From Flavobacteriales bacterium (GTDB lineage Bacteria; Bacteroidota; Bacteroidia; UBA10329), in contig JACJZQ010000003.1 in the NCBI GenBank assembly GCA_020635495.1, positions 186,001 to 250,000 on the forward strand: 64,000 bases of DNA. The letters run 5' to 3'. The position numbers were made by a program, and so were the translations under genes. Of the stretch, positions 37,827 to 45,794 are shown in pieces. The notes beneath the pieces were generated by a model. It saw only the letters and a list, made by a program, of their open reading frames with translations. It was not told where the DNA came from and made no database searches. Each line of letters opens with the position of its first letter. Positions within the stretch are counted from its first letter, which is position 1.

Positions 37827-37880
37827 CCGCGCCCTGTAGGCTTCGAGAGCCTCAGCCTACGAACTTGCGCGGTAACGCCC
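37813..37880. repeat. Hairpin element copy 2, overlapping the methyltransferase 3' end
   Basis: GGAAAGCCTGACC and GGTAACGCCC flank a long stem: ACCGCGC pairs with GCGCGGT, and inside it GTAGGCT pairs with AGCCTAC. The flanks match copy 1 at 18081-18122. The methyltransferase stop TGA (37824-37826) lies in the left flank. The hairpin may also end transcription. Confidence 0.65.
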
Positions 37881-38076
37881 ATCACTCCAACCCTCATCAA
37901 TTATGTCTCAATTTTGAAAAGTGTGCGTGCTTAAATGCACGAATCCGTACTTGGGGTGCATACTAAAGCTAACACATCGGTGTTTATAAATGGAAACTAG
38001 GCCGAGGAAGCCAGCATGCATCTTTGATACTTTCGGTACGGAGCACACTTTACCTCAACTTTTAACCTCAAAAAAC
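37881..38076. other. Intergenic region before exbB
   Basis: No gene is seen. A TACTTTCG box at 38028-38035 is a near match to TAnnTTTG and lies 41 bp before the exbB ATG. The exbB reading frame is open back to 37990 but that extension has no family sequence. Confidence 0.4.
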
Positions 38077-38781
38077 ATGAATCTGTTGTTCATAACCACA
38101 GCAATGGCGCAAGGAACCGTAGACGTTCCAGAACAGGCGGGAGAAGAAAAAACGCTGTCGATATTAGAGTTGATGACCTCAGGCGGACTTGGCGGTCAGA
38201 TCATCATGTTATCGCTTCTTGTGCTCTCGATAATTGCCATTTACATTTTCGTAGAACGTTTTCTGACCATTTCGAAAGCGGGCGTTACCGATGAGAAATT
38301 CATGGCCACCATGAAAGACAGCATCCAAAAAAGTGATCTGGCCACGGCCAAAGCACTTTGCGTGCAGACGGATAGCCCCGTTTCTCGAATGTTGGAGAAA
38401 GGTGTTGCCAGAATCGGTAGGCCGTTGAACGATATTTCTGCAGCCATTGAGAATGTGGGCAAATTGGAGACCTACAAACTGGAAAAGAACTTGGCCACGT
38501 TGGCTACCATTTCCGGGGCAGCACCGATGATCGGTTTCCTTGGTACCGTAATCGGGATGATTCTGGCTTTCCACGAAATGGCAAATGCTGGCGGACAAGT
38601 GAACGTGGAAATGCTGGCTGGCGGTATCTACACCGCCATGACAACTACGGTGGCCGGTCTTGTTGTTGGCATCATGGCATACTTAGGCTACAATATTCTC
38701 GTTGCTAAGGTGGAGAAGGTTGTTTTCCAAATGGAGGCACGCTCTACGGAATTCATTGATCTACTTCACGAACCTGCATAG
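38077..38781 (+). CDS. exbB: ExbB/TolQ/MotA-family proton channel
   Basis: The 234-residue inner-membrane protein forms the proton-driven motor with ExbD. After an unusual N-terminal stretch (MNLLFITTAMAQGTVDVP) come three membrane segments (~37-60, ~140-165, ~180-205). The family core ATISGAAPMIGFLGTVIGMILAF and GGIYTAMTTTVAGLVVGI is intact. The ATG at 38077 is preferred to the upstream ATG at 37990. exbD follows after 2 bp and a TonB-like gene after that. Confidence 0.94.
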   Translation: MNLLFITTAMAQGTVDVPEQAGEEKTLSILELMTSGGLGGQIIMLSLLVLSIIAIYIFVERFLTISKAGVTDEKFMATMKDSIQKSDLATAKALCVQTDSPVSRMLEKGVARIGRPLNDISAAIENVGKLETYKLEKNLATLATISGAAPMIGFLGTVIGMILAFHEMANAGGQVNVEMLAGGIYTAMTTTVAGLVVGIMAYLGYNILVAKVEKVVFQMEARSTEFIDLLHEPA

Positions 38782-38783
38782 CC

Positions 38784-39176
38784 ATGGGATTGCGAACAAG
38801 AAATAAGGTTAGTCCGAACTTCAACATGTCGTCCATGACGGACATCGTGTTCCTGTTGCTGATATTCTTCATGCTCACCTCCACGCTGGTTACCACCAAC
38901 GCTTTGGATCTGGTTTTGCCAAGCAGCAAAGCCAAATCTGTGAAGAAGCAATCGGTGTCTGTTTCCATCGATAAAAGCCTCAACCATTACATCGATACGG
39001 ATAAAATTGATGCACGATCTATGGAAAGTGTGCTGCGTCAGCGTCTAGCTAATGCCGAGGAGAAAGTGATCGTGTTGCGAGTTGAGCAAGGCGTTCCGAT
39101 CGAGTATGCGGTTGAAGTGATGGACATAGCCTATCAGAACCAATACAAGATCGTCCTGGCCACAAAACCAGAGTAA
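38784..39176 (+). CDS. exbD: ExbD/TolR-family protein
   Basis: The 130-residue protein has one membrane segment (~16-35; MTDIVFLLLIFFMLTSTLV) with the conserved aspartate D17 that carries protons, followed by a periplasmic domain. It partners ExbB. The stop overlaps the ATG of the next gene by one base (TAATG), which implies coupled translation. Confidence 0.95.
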   Translation: MGLRTRNKVSPNFNMSSMTDIVFLLLIFFMLTSTLVTTNALDLVLPSSKAKSVKKQSVSVSIDKSLNHYIDTDKIDARSMESVLRQRLANAEEKVIVLRVEQGVPIEYAVEVMDIAYQNQYKIVLATKPE

Positions 39177-39994
39177 TGTCTGATCAGGAAAAGAAAAATA
39201 AACGCAAGGGACTGATCACGTCTTTGACCATTCACGGGTTGCTGTTATTAGCATTCGCGTTTTTAGGCATGACGTACGTCTATCCGCCACCCGAAGAGGG
39301 TATGATGATCAACTTCGGAAACACCGAAACAGGTTTGGGCGATGTGGAAAGCGAACCAGCAGAAAGTGCTGAGGTGGAAGAAGTGATTGAAGAAGTAACC
39401 CCAACTGAAACAGTAGAAGAAACTCCCGTTGAGACTGAGGTTGAGGAGGAAGTGGTCACGCAGGAAATGCTGGAAGCCATTGCCTTGAAAAAAGCAGAGG
39501 AAAAGAAGCAGCGTGAAGAAGCTGAAAAGCGTGCCGAAGAAGAACGAAAACTTGCCGAAGAGAAGCGCATTAAGGAAGAAAAAGCAGCCAAACTGAATTC
39601 TCTTTTCGACCAAGCCAAAAAAGGCCAAGGAACTGGCGAAGGAAACACGAAACCAGGCGGTAATCAAGGAAGTCAGGATGGAACACCAAATGCTCCACAT
39701 GGCTTAGGAGGTAGTGGCAATGGTATGTCGTTCAATTTGGGCGGAAGAAGCATGGTTTCTGCACCAAAGATCACCGACAATTCTCAGAAAGAAGGGAAAG
39801 TTGTGGTGGAGATCATCGTAGATAAGTACGGTAAAGTGGTGAAAGCAACACCGGGTGCTAGAGGTTCTACGACCACCGACCGCCACTTGGAAAAACTAGC
39901 CACCGAAGCTGCCTACAACACGAAGTTCAACAACAATCCTGATGCACCTATCCAGCAGAAAGGAACCATGACCTTCGTTTTCATTTTGCAGTGA
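39176..39994 (+). CDS. TonB-like energy transducer
   Basis: The 272-residue protein has a membrane anchor (~14-34; LTIHGLLLLAFAFLGMTYV), an acidic stretch (~55-100), a Glu/Lys/Arg-rich coiled coil (~103-140), a Gly-rich linker and a TonB-like C-terminal beta domain (~195-272; GKVVVEIIVDKYGKVVKATPG, ending KGTMTFVFILQ). With ExbB and ExbD it would transmit proton-motive force to outer-membrane receptors. TolA-like function is the alternative, as the helical middle resembles TolA. Confidence 0.88.
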   Translation: MSDQEKKNKRKGLITSLTIHGLLLLAFAFLGMTYVYPPPEEGMMINFGNTETGLGDVESEPAESAEVEEVIEEVTPTETVEETPVETEVEEEVVTQEMLEAIALKKAEEKKQREEAEKRAEEERKLAEEKRIKEEKAAKLNSLFDQAKKGQGTGEGNTKPGGNQGSQDGTPNAPHGLGGSGNGMSFNLGGRSMVSAPKITDNSQKEGKVVVEIIVDKYGKVVKATPGARGSTTTDRHLEKLATEAAYNTKFNNNPDAPIQQKGTMTFVFILQ

Positions 39995-40008
39995 TGAACC
40001 CCTATTCT

Positions 40009-40082
40009 GTCATTCCGAGCGAGGAACGAGCCGAGGAATCTATCTGCAACCACTTAGATTTCTCCGTTTCAGTCGAAATGAC
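40009..40082. repeat. 74-bp imperfect palindromic intergenic repeat
   Basis: The ends are inverted copies: GTCATTCCGA at 40009 and TCGAAATGAC ending at 40082. Inside, AGGAATCT faces AGATTTCT. This GTCATTYCGA palindrome resembles dispersed repeats common between genes in Bacteroidota. It lies between the TonB-like gene and folC and could form a hairpin in mRNA. Confidence 0.7.
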
Positions 40083-40115
40083 GGGTTGCTGATTCCTCAA
40101 TTATCTTCACGAACC

Positions 40116-41417
40116 GTGAATTACCAAGAGACACTCGATTACCTTTTCAGCCAATTGCCGATGTACCAGCGGCAAGGCGCAGTGGCTTTCAAGAAAGACC
40201 TGACCAACACACTTGCGCTGTGCGAACTGCTGGACAATCCACATCGGAAGTTCAAGAGCATCCATGTAGCGGGAACGAATGGAAAAGGCTCGGTCAGCCA
40301 CATGTTGGCTTCCGTATTTCAATCCGCTGGCTACAAAACGGGCCTATACACCTCGCCTCACCTGCGTGATTTCAGAGAACGCATCAAGATCAATGGCGAA
40401 CTGATACCCGAGAAATCCGTGATTGATTTTGTCGAGAGTCACAGAGTGGATTTTGAACACATCCAACCTTCCTTTTTTGAAATGACAGTGGCGTTGGCAT
40501 TCCACCATTTCGCCAAGAATGAGGTGGATATTGCCATTATTGAAGTGGGTTTAGGTGGAAGGTTGGACAGCACGAATGTCATCACCCCAGAGCTTTCCGT
40601 CATCACCAATATCGGGTATGACCATCAGCAATTCTTAGGCGAAACTTTACCAGAAATTGCTGGCGAGAAAGCGGGCGTCATCAAACCGAATGTTCCAGTT
40701 GTCATTGGTGAATTCCAACAGGAAGTGGCTGAAGTTTTTGAGAGAAAAGCTCGTGTAACGGGCAGTCGCTTGCGTTTCGCCAATCGAGAATGGGAAATCC
40801 GCGATGCTGAACTGCTTTCCAATGCGGTTGATGATTATTCTCTGAAAATGAAAGTCCGCCATTACGATGGTTTGGAATTGGAATTTGAAGGGCAACTGAC
40901 CGGGCCGCATCAAAAGAAGAACCTCATCACCGTTCTGGAAGTGATCAGAACATTGGGCGATTCTGGTTGGAATTTGACTCGCAATCATTTCAAAGATGGC
41001 GTGAAAACCGTGGTTGACCGCACAGGACTGATGGGGCGCTGGCAGATTCTGCAACGCGAACCATTGATCATTGCAGACACAGCTCACAACCGAGAAGGTT
41101 TGGAACCTAACCTCAACCGTCTTCTCTCCAACCGTAAAGAAGACCAACTCCATTTTGTATGGGGAATGGTCAACGATAAGGACGTTTCGAAAACGCTGAA
41201 TATGCTTCCAAAAGAAGCAAACTACTATCTCTGCAAACCAGATGTACCACGAGGCTTGGCTGTTTCTATTCTATCCGAAAAAGCCTCAGAAATCGGATTG
41301 AAGTATACCTCCTACTCTACCGTTCGGGAAGCGCTGGAAGCCGCAAAATCAAAAGCTAAAGCAGACGACATCATCTACGTTGGCGGAAGCACGTTTGTTG
41401 TGGCAGAGGTGGTGTAG
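40116..41417 (+). CDS. folC: Folylpolyglutamate/dihydrofolate synthase
   Basis: The 433-residue Mur-ligase-fold enzyme adds glutamates to folate. The ATP loop is GTNGKGS (53-59), with GLYTSPHLRDFRERI and EVGLGGRLDSTNVI further on, and DTAHNREG near 330. The start is GTG at 40116, giving MNYQETLDYLFSQLP, the usual family opening. A TTG at 40086 also opens the frame but sits at the edge of the palindromic repeat. The tRNA-Val gene follows. Confidence 0.95.
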   Translation: MNYQETLDYLFSQLPMYQRQGAVAFKKDLTNTLALCELLDNPHRKFKSIHVAGTNGKGSVSHMLASVFQSAGYKTGLYTSPHLRDFRERIKINGELIPEKSVIDFVESHRVDFEHIQPSFFEMTVALAFHHFAKNEVDIAIIEVGLGGRLDSTNVITPELSVITNIGYDHQQFLGETLPEIAGEKAGVIKPNVPVVIGEFQQEVAEVFERKARVTGSRLRFANREWEIRDAELLSNAVDDYSLKMKVRHYDGLELEFEGQLTGPHQKKNLITVLEVIRTLGDSGWNLTRNHFKDGVKTVVDRTGLMGRWQILQREPLIIADTAHNREGLEPNLNRLLSNRKEDQLHFVWGMVNDKDVSKTLNMLPKEANYYLCKPDVPRGLAVSILSEKASEIGLKYTSYSTVREALEAAKSKAKADDIIYVGGSTFVVAEVV

Positions 41418-41428
41418 CGAATTTTCTG

Positions 41429-41459
41429 TTTGCGCAATTGAAATCCTTATTTACATTTG
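41429..41459 (+). promoter_or_regulatory. Promoter TTTG-N19-TACATTTG for tRNA-Val
   Basis: TTTG (41429-41432) and TACATTTG (41452-41459) are 19 bp apart, a full match to the Bacteroidota promoter. The tRNA begins 12 bp after the -7 box. Confidence 0.75.
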
Positions 41460-41471
41460 CAGCCCCAATTC

Positions 41472-41546
41472 GGGAAATTAGCTCAGTTGGTTCAGAGCAC
41501 CTCGTTTACACCGAGGGGGTCGGGGGTTCGAATCCCTCATTTCCCA
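41472..41546 (+). tRNA. tRNA-Val (anticodon TAC)
   Basis: The 75-nt sequence folds as a cloverleaf: acceptor GGGAAAT/ATTTCCC, D arm GCTC-AGTTGGTTCA-GAGC, anticodon stem CCTCG/CGAGG with loop TTTACAC, and T arm GGGGG-TTCGAAT-CCCTC. The discriminator is A. The next bases are CCG, so CCA is not encoded. Confidence 0.97.
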
Positions 41547-41555
41547 CCGAAAGAA

Positions 41556-41581
41556 AGCCGTTCATTTTGAGCGGCTTTTTT
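41556..41581 (+). terminator. Rho-independent terminator after tRNA-Val
   Basis: AGCCG-TTCA pairs with TGA-G-CGGCT around a short loop, followed by TTTTTT. It ends the tRNA transcript 10 bp after the tRNA. Confidence 0.85.
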
Positions 41582-41622
41582 GTTTTCATTCCTTTGCACC
41601 TCTAACAAAACACCATCACATA

Positions 41623-42441
41623 ATGAAAGAACTATTTGGAGACAATGGAACAGATTGGGAAGGATTGGCACTGGAATATGGTCAGAAGTTGGGCATTGGC
41701 ATTCTGATACTTGTCATTGGCCTTTGGCTTGCCGGAATGATTACCAACATGGTGAAGAAAATCATGGAGAAGCGGAATCTTGACCCTGCGCTCCAAAGTT
41801 TTTTGGGCAGCATGATCGGGATAACGCTTAAAGTGCTGGTGGCCATTAGTGCTTTAGGAACACTGGGAATTGAAATGACATCCTTTGTAGCCATTCTCGG
41901 AGCGGCAGGTCTGGCCGTTGGTATGGCGTTGAGTGGAACACTTCAGAATTTTGCAGGTGGTGTGATGATACTGATCTTCAAACCCTTTAAAGTTGGGGAT
42001 GTGATTGAGGCACAGGGTTATATTGGATCCGTGGCTGAGATTCAGATCTTCAATACCATTCTTAAAACTCCGGACAATAAGACCATCATCATTCCAAACG
42101 GTGGACTTTCTACTGGAAGCATGGTCAATTACTCAACGGAACCGAGAAGAAGGGTTGATTGGACCGTTGGAATCGGCTATGGTGATGATGCCGACAAGGC
42201 AAAGGAGGTTCTGCTTGCCATGTTAAATGCTGATGAACGAATTCTAAAAGATCCAGAGCCGTTTGTGGCTATGTCTGAGTTGGCCGACAGTTCGGTGAAT
42301 TTTACTGTGCGTGCTTGGGTTGAATCTGCAAATTACTGGGGCGTGTTCTTCGATCTGAATGAGCGTGTGTACAAGGAGTTTGGAAATCACGGGCTGAATA
42401 TTCCATTCCCGCAGATGGATGTTCATTTGCACAAGGATTAA
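41623..42441 (+). CDS. Small-conductance mechanosensitive channel, MscS family
   Basis: The 272-residue inner-membrane protein releases solutes on hypo-osmotic shock. Three membrane segments (~22-42, ~64-84, ~88-110) end in the pore helix GAAGLAVGMALSGTLQNFAGG. The beta domain follows (FKPFKVGDVIEAQGYIGSVAEI, TIIIPNGGLSTGSMVNYS), then the C-terminal vestibule domain. The length is that of minimal MscS. The stop shares TTAA with the converging phosphatase gene. Confidence 0.95.
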   Translation: MKELFGDNGTDWEGLALEYGQKLGIGILILVIGLWLAGMITNMVKKIMEKRNLDPALQSFLGSMIGITLKVLVAISALGTLGIEMTSFVAILGAAGLAVGMALSGTLQNFAGGVMILIFKPFKVGDVIEAQGYIGSVAEIQIFNTILKTPDNKTIIIPNGGLSTGSMVNYSTEPRRRVDWTVGIGYGDDADKAKEVLLAMLNADERILKDPEPFVAMSELADSSVNFTVRAWVESANYWGVFFDLNERVYKEFGNHGLNIPFPQMDVHLHKD

Positions 42442-44210
42442 CGGCTTACAACAACAGACTTCGAGTCCATTCTATTGCCATCGCGCAGCACAATGGAATA
42501 ACTTCCAGCGCTATGTCCAGACAGGTCGATGACCATTCTGTTCTGAATTTCCGGTCCGTTCCAGATCTGGATCAACTGACCTGTTGGTGAGAAGAGTTCC
42601 AAGCTTGTCTTCTCAGTAGGCAGAAATCCTTTGAACAACTCCAATTGAATCTGATCATTGGTCGGATTCGGGTAAACCCTGAAGGTTGATCTGTTGCTGC
42701 TGACGGTAGACCAAACGCTCAATGGATTGGTGGAATGATACAGTCGGACGCAGCCCAAGGTCTGTCCGGTTTCGTCATGTGCGCAAAGCATAACAGAATC
42801 TCTGCCGAAGAATTCCATCGTTCCATAGCTGTCAGAAAAATTGGTGTTGTCAACTCCGCTACCACCACCGTTCCACAGCGAATCAATGGTACCGTACGAG
42901 TAACCCAAAAGGTCTATTACCGAATCCAGACTATGGTTGAGATACCCTTCATCCTGCGATGCCAAACCACTGGCGCTCAGTTCTGGCAAGCCAGCGTTCG
43001 TTCCATCATCCACCATGGAACTATGGCTGTCGCCAGAGATCACAATCACGTCTTTTATGTTATTCTCTTCCACAAAATCCAACACTCCATTGAGGTCAAC
43101 CGGATACGCAGCCCACAGGTAGGCCAAACTCCAAGCATATTCCACCAAAGACGGACTGAGCACTTGCAACTGAACAGCAATATTCAGGAACTGCGTGAAC
43201 CGTTTGTTGAACATCACGCTGCTACCGATCACTTTCCAATCGGCTGTAGAGTTTTGCAGCCCGTTCAGCAGCCATTCGCGCTGAGGCGCACTCATCAAGC
43301 TATGATTGGAATCGGGTTCGAACGTGTACGTATTGGTCTCGGGATGATAGATGAACGGATCGTTCTGTGGCGATGCTGGATTGCGCAGATCGAGCATGAA
43401 AAATTCGATATTCCCCAAGGTGAATGAATGATAAATACCAACCGTTGTATCCACGGGCGCATACCCAGGAAACTGATCGAAATAACCATTGATTGCTCCA
43501 GTTATGACAGCCGAATCGAATTCAATTGTTTGAAGATCATAGAAGAATGAATCGGGTGCCAACTCCACCGTATTTATCTGCGGGAACGTGTTCCCTTGGT
43601 TTCCGTTGTAGCAGTACGAGTCGTCATAAACGTAATCGATCGCTGAGTTTCCGAGCACAAATCTGCTCATGTTGGCATCATTATAACACCAGGAGAATGC
43701 ATTGGCAATGCGGTCAGGATATAAGTTGAAATCCCAACCGAAAGGTGTGGCAGGATAACCCCAATCTCCCAAGTGGATGAATAGCATGGGGTTGAACTCT
43801 TTGATATGTCCGAACAGCTCGAAATTCTCGAAGTAATTGCAAGAACCGACCACGATCTTATAGTGACCCGTATCTCCAACCTCAGGAAACGAGGTGAAAT
43901 TGTAAACCGAATCCTGCGGTTGACCATTTATCAAAAATCTATAGAAGTAATCCTTAAATGGCTCGAGTCCTTCAACATCGGTAATGACCATAGAAAAATG
44001 ATCGGAACGTGTGCTGTCGGAAACGGTAAACGAAGTGGCAAACGATTCCAGCGTGTCCAGCTCAATTTCAAACGTTGTCGGAACATCCGTTCGGATGTAG
44101 ATCCGAGCAGATTCTGAGGTCAATCCTCCCACAACCGGACCAGAAGTAATGCTTTGAGCCAACACCGAAAGTGAGAAAAAGCAAAGTGGAAAAAGGAAAA
44201 TGTGTTTCAT
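42438..44210 (-). CDS. Secreted PhoD-like metallophosphatase with T9SS sorting domain
   Basis: The 590-residue protein has a signal peptide (MKHIFLFPLCFFSLSVLAQ), an N-terminal PhoD-type beta domain (~20-110; GGLTSESARIYIRTD) and a metallophosphatase domain (GSCNYFENFELFGHIKE, HLGDWGYP, VISGDSHSSM). The C-terminus is a type A sorting domain (YPNPTNDQIQLELF, ending SKSVVVSR). PhoD enzymes cleave phosphodiesters and monoesters. Here the usual DDH motif reads YDDSYCYNGN, with Ser in place of His. The ATG at 44210 is chosen because the signal peptide begins there. A minus-strand TATGTTTG box lies at 44234-44227. Confidence 0.9.
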   Translation of the reverse strand: MKHIFLFPLCFFSLSVLAQSITSGPVVGGLTSESARIYIRTDVPTTFEIELDTLESFATSFTVSDSTRSDHFSMVITDVEGLEPFKDYFYRFLINGQPQDSVYNFTSFPEVGDTGHYKIVVGSCNYFENFELFGHIKEFNPMLFIHLGDWGYPATPFGWDFNLYPDRIANAFSWCYNDANMSRFVLGNSAIDYVYDDSYCYNGNQGNTFPQINTVELAPDSFFYDLQTIEFDSAVITGAINGYFDQFPGYAPVDTTVGIYHSFTLGNIEFFMLDLRNPASPQNDPFIYHPETNTYTFEPDSNHSLMSAPQREWLLNGLQNSTADWKVIGSSVMFNKRFTQFLNIAVQLQVLSPSLVEYAWSLAYLWAAYPVDLNGVLDFVEENNIKDVIVISGDSHSSMVDDGTNAGLPELSASGLASQDEGYLNHSLDSVIDLLGYSYGTIDSLWNGGGSGVDNTNFSDSYGTMEFFGRDSVMLCAHDETGQTLGCVRLYHSTNPLSVWSTVSSNRSTFRVYPNPTNDQIQLELFKGFLPTEKTSLELFSPTGQLIQIWNGPEIQNRMVIDLSGHSAGSYSIVLRDGNRMDSKSVVVSR

Positions 44211-44226
44211 GTTGCGCTTGATACAA

Positions 44227-44234
44227 CAAACATA
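44227..44234 (-). promoter_or_regulatory. Candidate -7 box TATGTTTG for the PhoD-like gene
   Basis: Read on the minus strand it is a perfect TAnnTTTG match, 16 bp before the chosen ATG, which supports the shorter start. Confidence 0.45.
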
Positions 44235-44268
44235 GGTCAGCAAAATCCTCAAACTGTTATCGATACGC

Positions 44269-44276
44269 TAAATTCG
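44269..44276 (+). promoter_or_regulatory. Candidate -7 box TAAATTCG for the methyltransferase at 44281
   Basis: The box is a TAnnTTCG variant ending 4 bp before the ATG, so a leaderless transcript is predicted. No -33 TTTG is visible at the usual spacing. Confidence 0.35.
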
Positions 44277-44280
44277 CCCA

Positions 44281-45063
44281 ATGTCTCATCTGTGGCGCGC
44301 TAAGCAGTACACCAAATACATTTCCAAGGCCAAAAACCGCCATGGAATCCATTCGCCATTCGTGTATCAATTGCTGGATGAGGTTGTTTACGATAAAATC
44401 AGTTATCCAGAGTGCAAGACGGTAGAATCTATTCGTCAGAATCTGCTCCAACGAACTGATGAAATCGAAATAACCGATCTCGGAGCAGGTTCAACCGTTA
44501 ATTCTTCAAACTGCAGAAAGGTTTCTGACATTGCCAAGAACTCAGCCAAAGGAGGAAAATGGGGCGAATTGCTTTTTCGCTTGGCGAGGCATTTCCAACC
44601 CGAAACCATGCTGGAGTTGGGAACTTCACTCGGAATCGGGAGTCTCTATCAATCACTCGGAAACCCAAACGGAATTCTGACAACATTTGAAGGTTGCCCG
44701 AACACCGCTGCCATTGCCCGAGAACAGTTCGCGCAAGCAAATATGAACCCAACAATAATCGAAGGAAACTTTGATGACACACTTCAGCCGTTTCTCGATT
44801 CCATCGAAAAGCTCGATTGGGCATTCATTGACGGGAATCATCAGAAGGAGCCGACCATCCGGTACTTCGAGCAATGCTTGGAAAAATGCCACAACGATTC
44901 TGTCTTGCTTTTAGATGATATCTATTGGAGCAAAGGCATGGCCGAAGCCTGGGAGAACATCAAGACCGATGAGCGTGTTACAGTAACGCTTGACCTGTTT
45001 CAAGTTGGCATCGTTTTCCTAAGAAAGCAGCAACCGAAACAGGATTTCATCATCAGGTATTGA
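44281..45063 (+). CDS. Class I SAM-dependent methyltransferase, O-methyltransferase-like
   Basis: The 260-residue cytosolic protein has the SAM-binding motif LELGTSLGIGSLY (~106-118), an acidic end of strand 2 (TTFEGCP), DWAFIDGNHQ (~180-189) and LLLDDIYWSKGM (~206-217). This pattern resembles catechol-O-methyltransferase-type enzymes (Methyltransf_24). The N-terminal ~60 residues (RAKQYTKYISKAKNRHGIHSPF) are a conserved Bacteroidota opening. The substrate is unknown. The ABC ATPase follows after 17 bp. Confidence 0.88.
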   Translation: MSHLWRAKQYTKYISKAKNRHGIHSPFVYQLLDEVVYDKISYPECKTVESIRQNLLQRTDEIEITDLGAGSTVNSSNCRKVSDIAKNSAKGGKWGELLFRLARHFQPETMLELGTSLGIGSLYQSLGNPNGILTTFEGCPNTAAIAREQFAQANMNPTIIEGNFDDTLQPFLDSIEKLDWAFIDGNHQKEPTIRYFEQCLEKCHNDSVLLLDDIYWSKGMAEAWENIKTDERVTVTLDLFQVGIVFLRKQQPKQDFIIRY

Positions 45064-45080
45064 TTGTAACTTAGCCACGC

Positions 45081-45794
45081 ATGAAAGACGTTATCCGAAC
45101 CGAGCATATTGCCAAAGTTTATGTGATGGGAACCGAACAGGTTCACGCCTTGCGAGACATTTCCATTACCATAAAAGAAGGCGAATACGTGGCGTTGATG
45201 GGTCCTTCCGGTTCAGGAAAATCTACGTTGATGAATATGATCGGCTGCTTGGATACGCCCACCAGCGGACAATATTTTTTAGACGGACAGGACGTAAGCC
45301 GTATGACCGACAATCAGCTGGCCGAGGTTCGGAATAAGAAGATCGGGTTTGTTTTTCAGACGTTCAATCTTCTACCCCGCTCCACCGCATTGGACAATGT
45401 GACTTTGCCGTTGATCTATGCGGGAATGGGCAGTTCGGATAGAAAAATTCGTGGCGAAGAAGTGTTGAATCAAGTTGGTTTGGGTGATAGGATGACGCAC
45501 CGACCGAATGAACTTTCAGGTGGTCAACGTCAACGGGTTGCAGTGGCAAGAGCGTTGGTCAATAGACCCGCGTTGATTCTTGCTGATGAACCAACCGGAA
45601 ACCTCGACTCGAAAACTTCCATCGAGATCATGGGATTGTTTGAAGAAATCCATCGCAATGGAAACACCATTGTTGTTGTAACACACGAAGAAGACATTGC
45701 GCAGCATGCACACCGCATCATCCGTTTAAAGGATGGATTGGTGGAATCGGACGAGAAGAACATGAACGTGCAAACCGTATTGCAATCGGCATGA
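45081..45794 (+). CDS. ABC transporter ATP-binding protein, MacB/LolD type
   Basis: The 237-residue ATPase has Walker A GPSGSGKST (41-49), signature LSGGQ (145-149), Walker B ALILADEPTGNLDS (164-177) and the H-loop VVVTHEE. The sequence NLLPRSTALDNVTLPL is typical of the MacB/LolD family, which drives mechanotransmission permeases rather than classic importers. No permease is adjacent; the MacB-type permease at 60118-61365 has no adjacent ATPase and could be a partner. The stop overlaps the next start (ATGA). Confidence 0.93.
   Translation: MKDVIRTEHIAKVYVMGTEQVHALRDISITIKEGEYVALMGPSGSGKSTLMNMIGCLDTPTSGQYFLDGQDVSRMTDNQLAEVRNKKIGFVFQTFNLLPRSTALDNVTLPLIYAGMGSSDRKIRGEEVLNQVGLGDRMTHRPNELSGGQRQRVAVARALVNRPALILADEPTGNLDSKTSIEIMGLFEEIHRNGNTIVVVTHEEDIAQHAHRIIRLKDGLVESDEKNMNVQTVLQSA

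Noticed and set aside
37990..38076. 29-residue upstream extension of exbB.
   Set aside because: It has no family sequence and runs over the candidate promoter box at 38028-38035; the ATG at 38077 fits better.
42735..43427. 230-residue plus-strand open frame.
   Set aside because: It is antisense to the PhoD-like gene, which has clear domains and a sorting signal.
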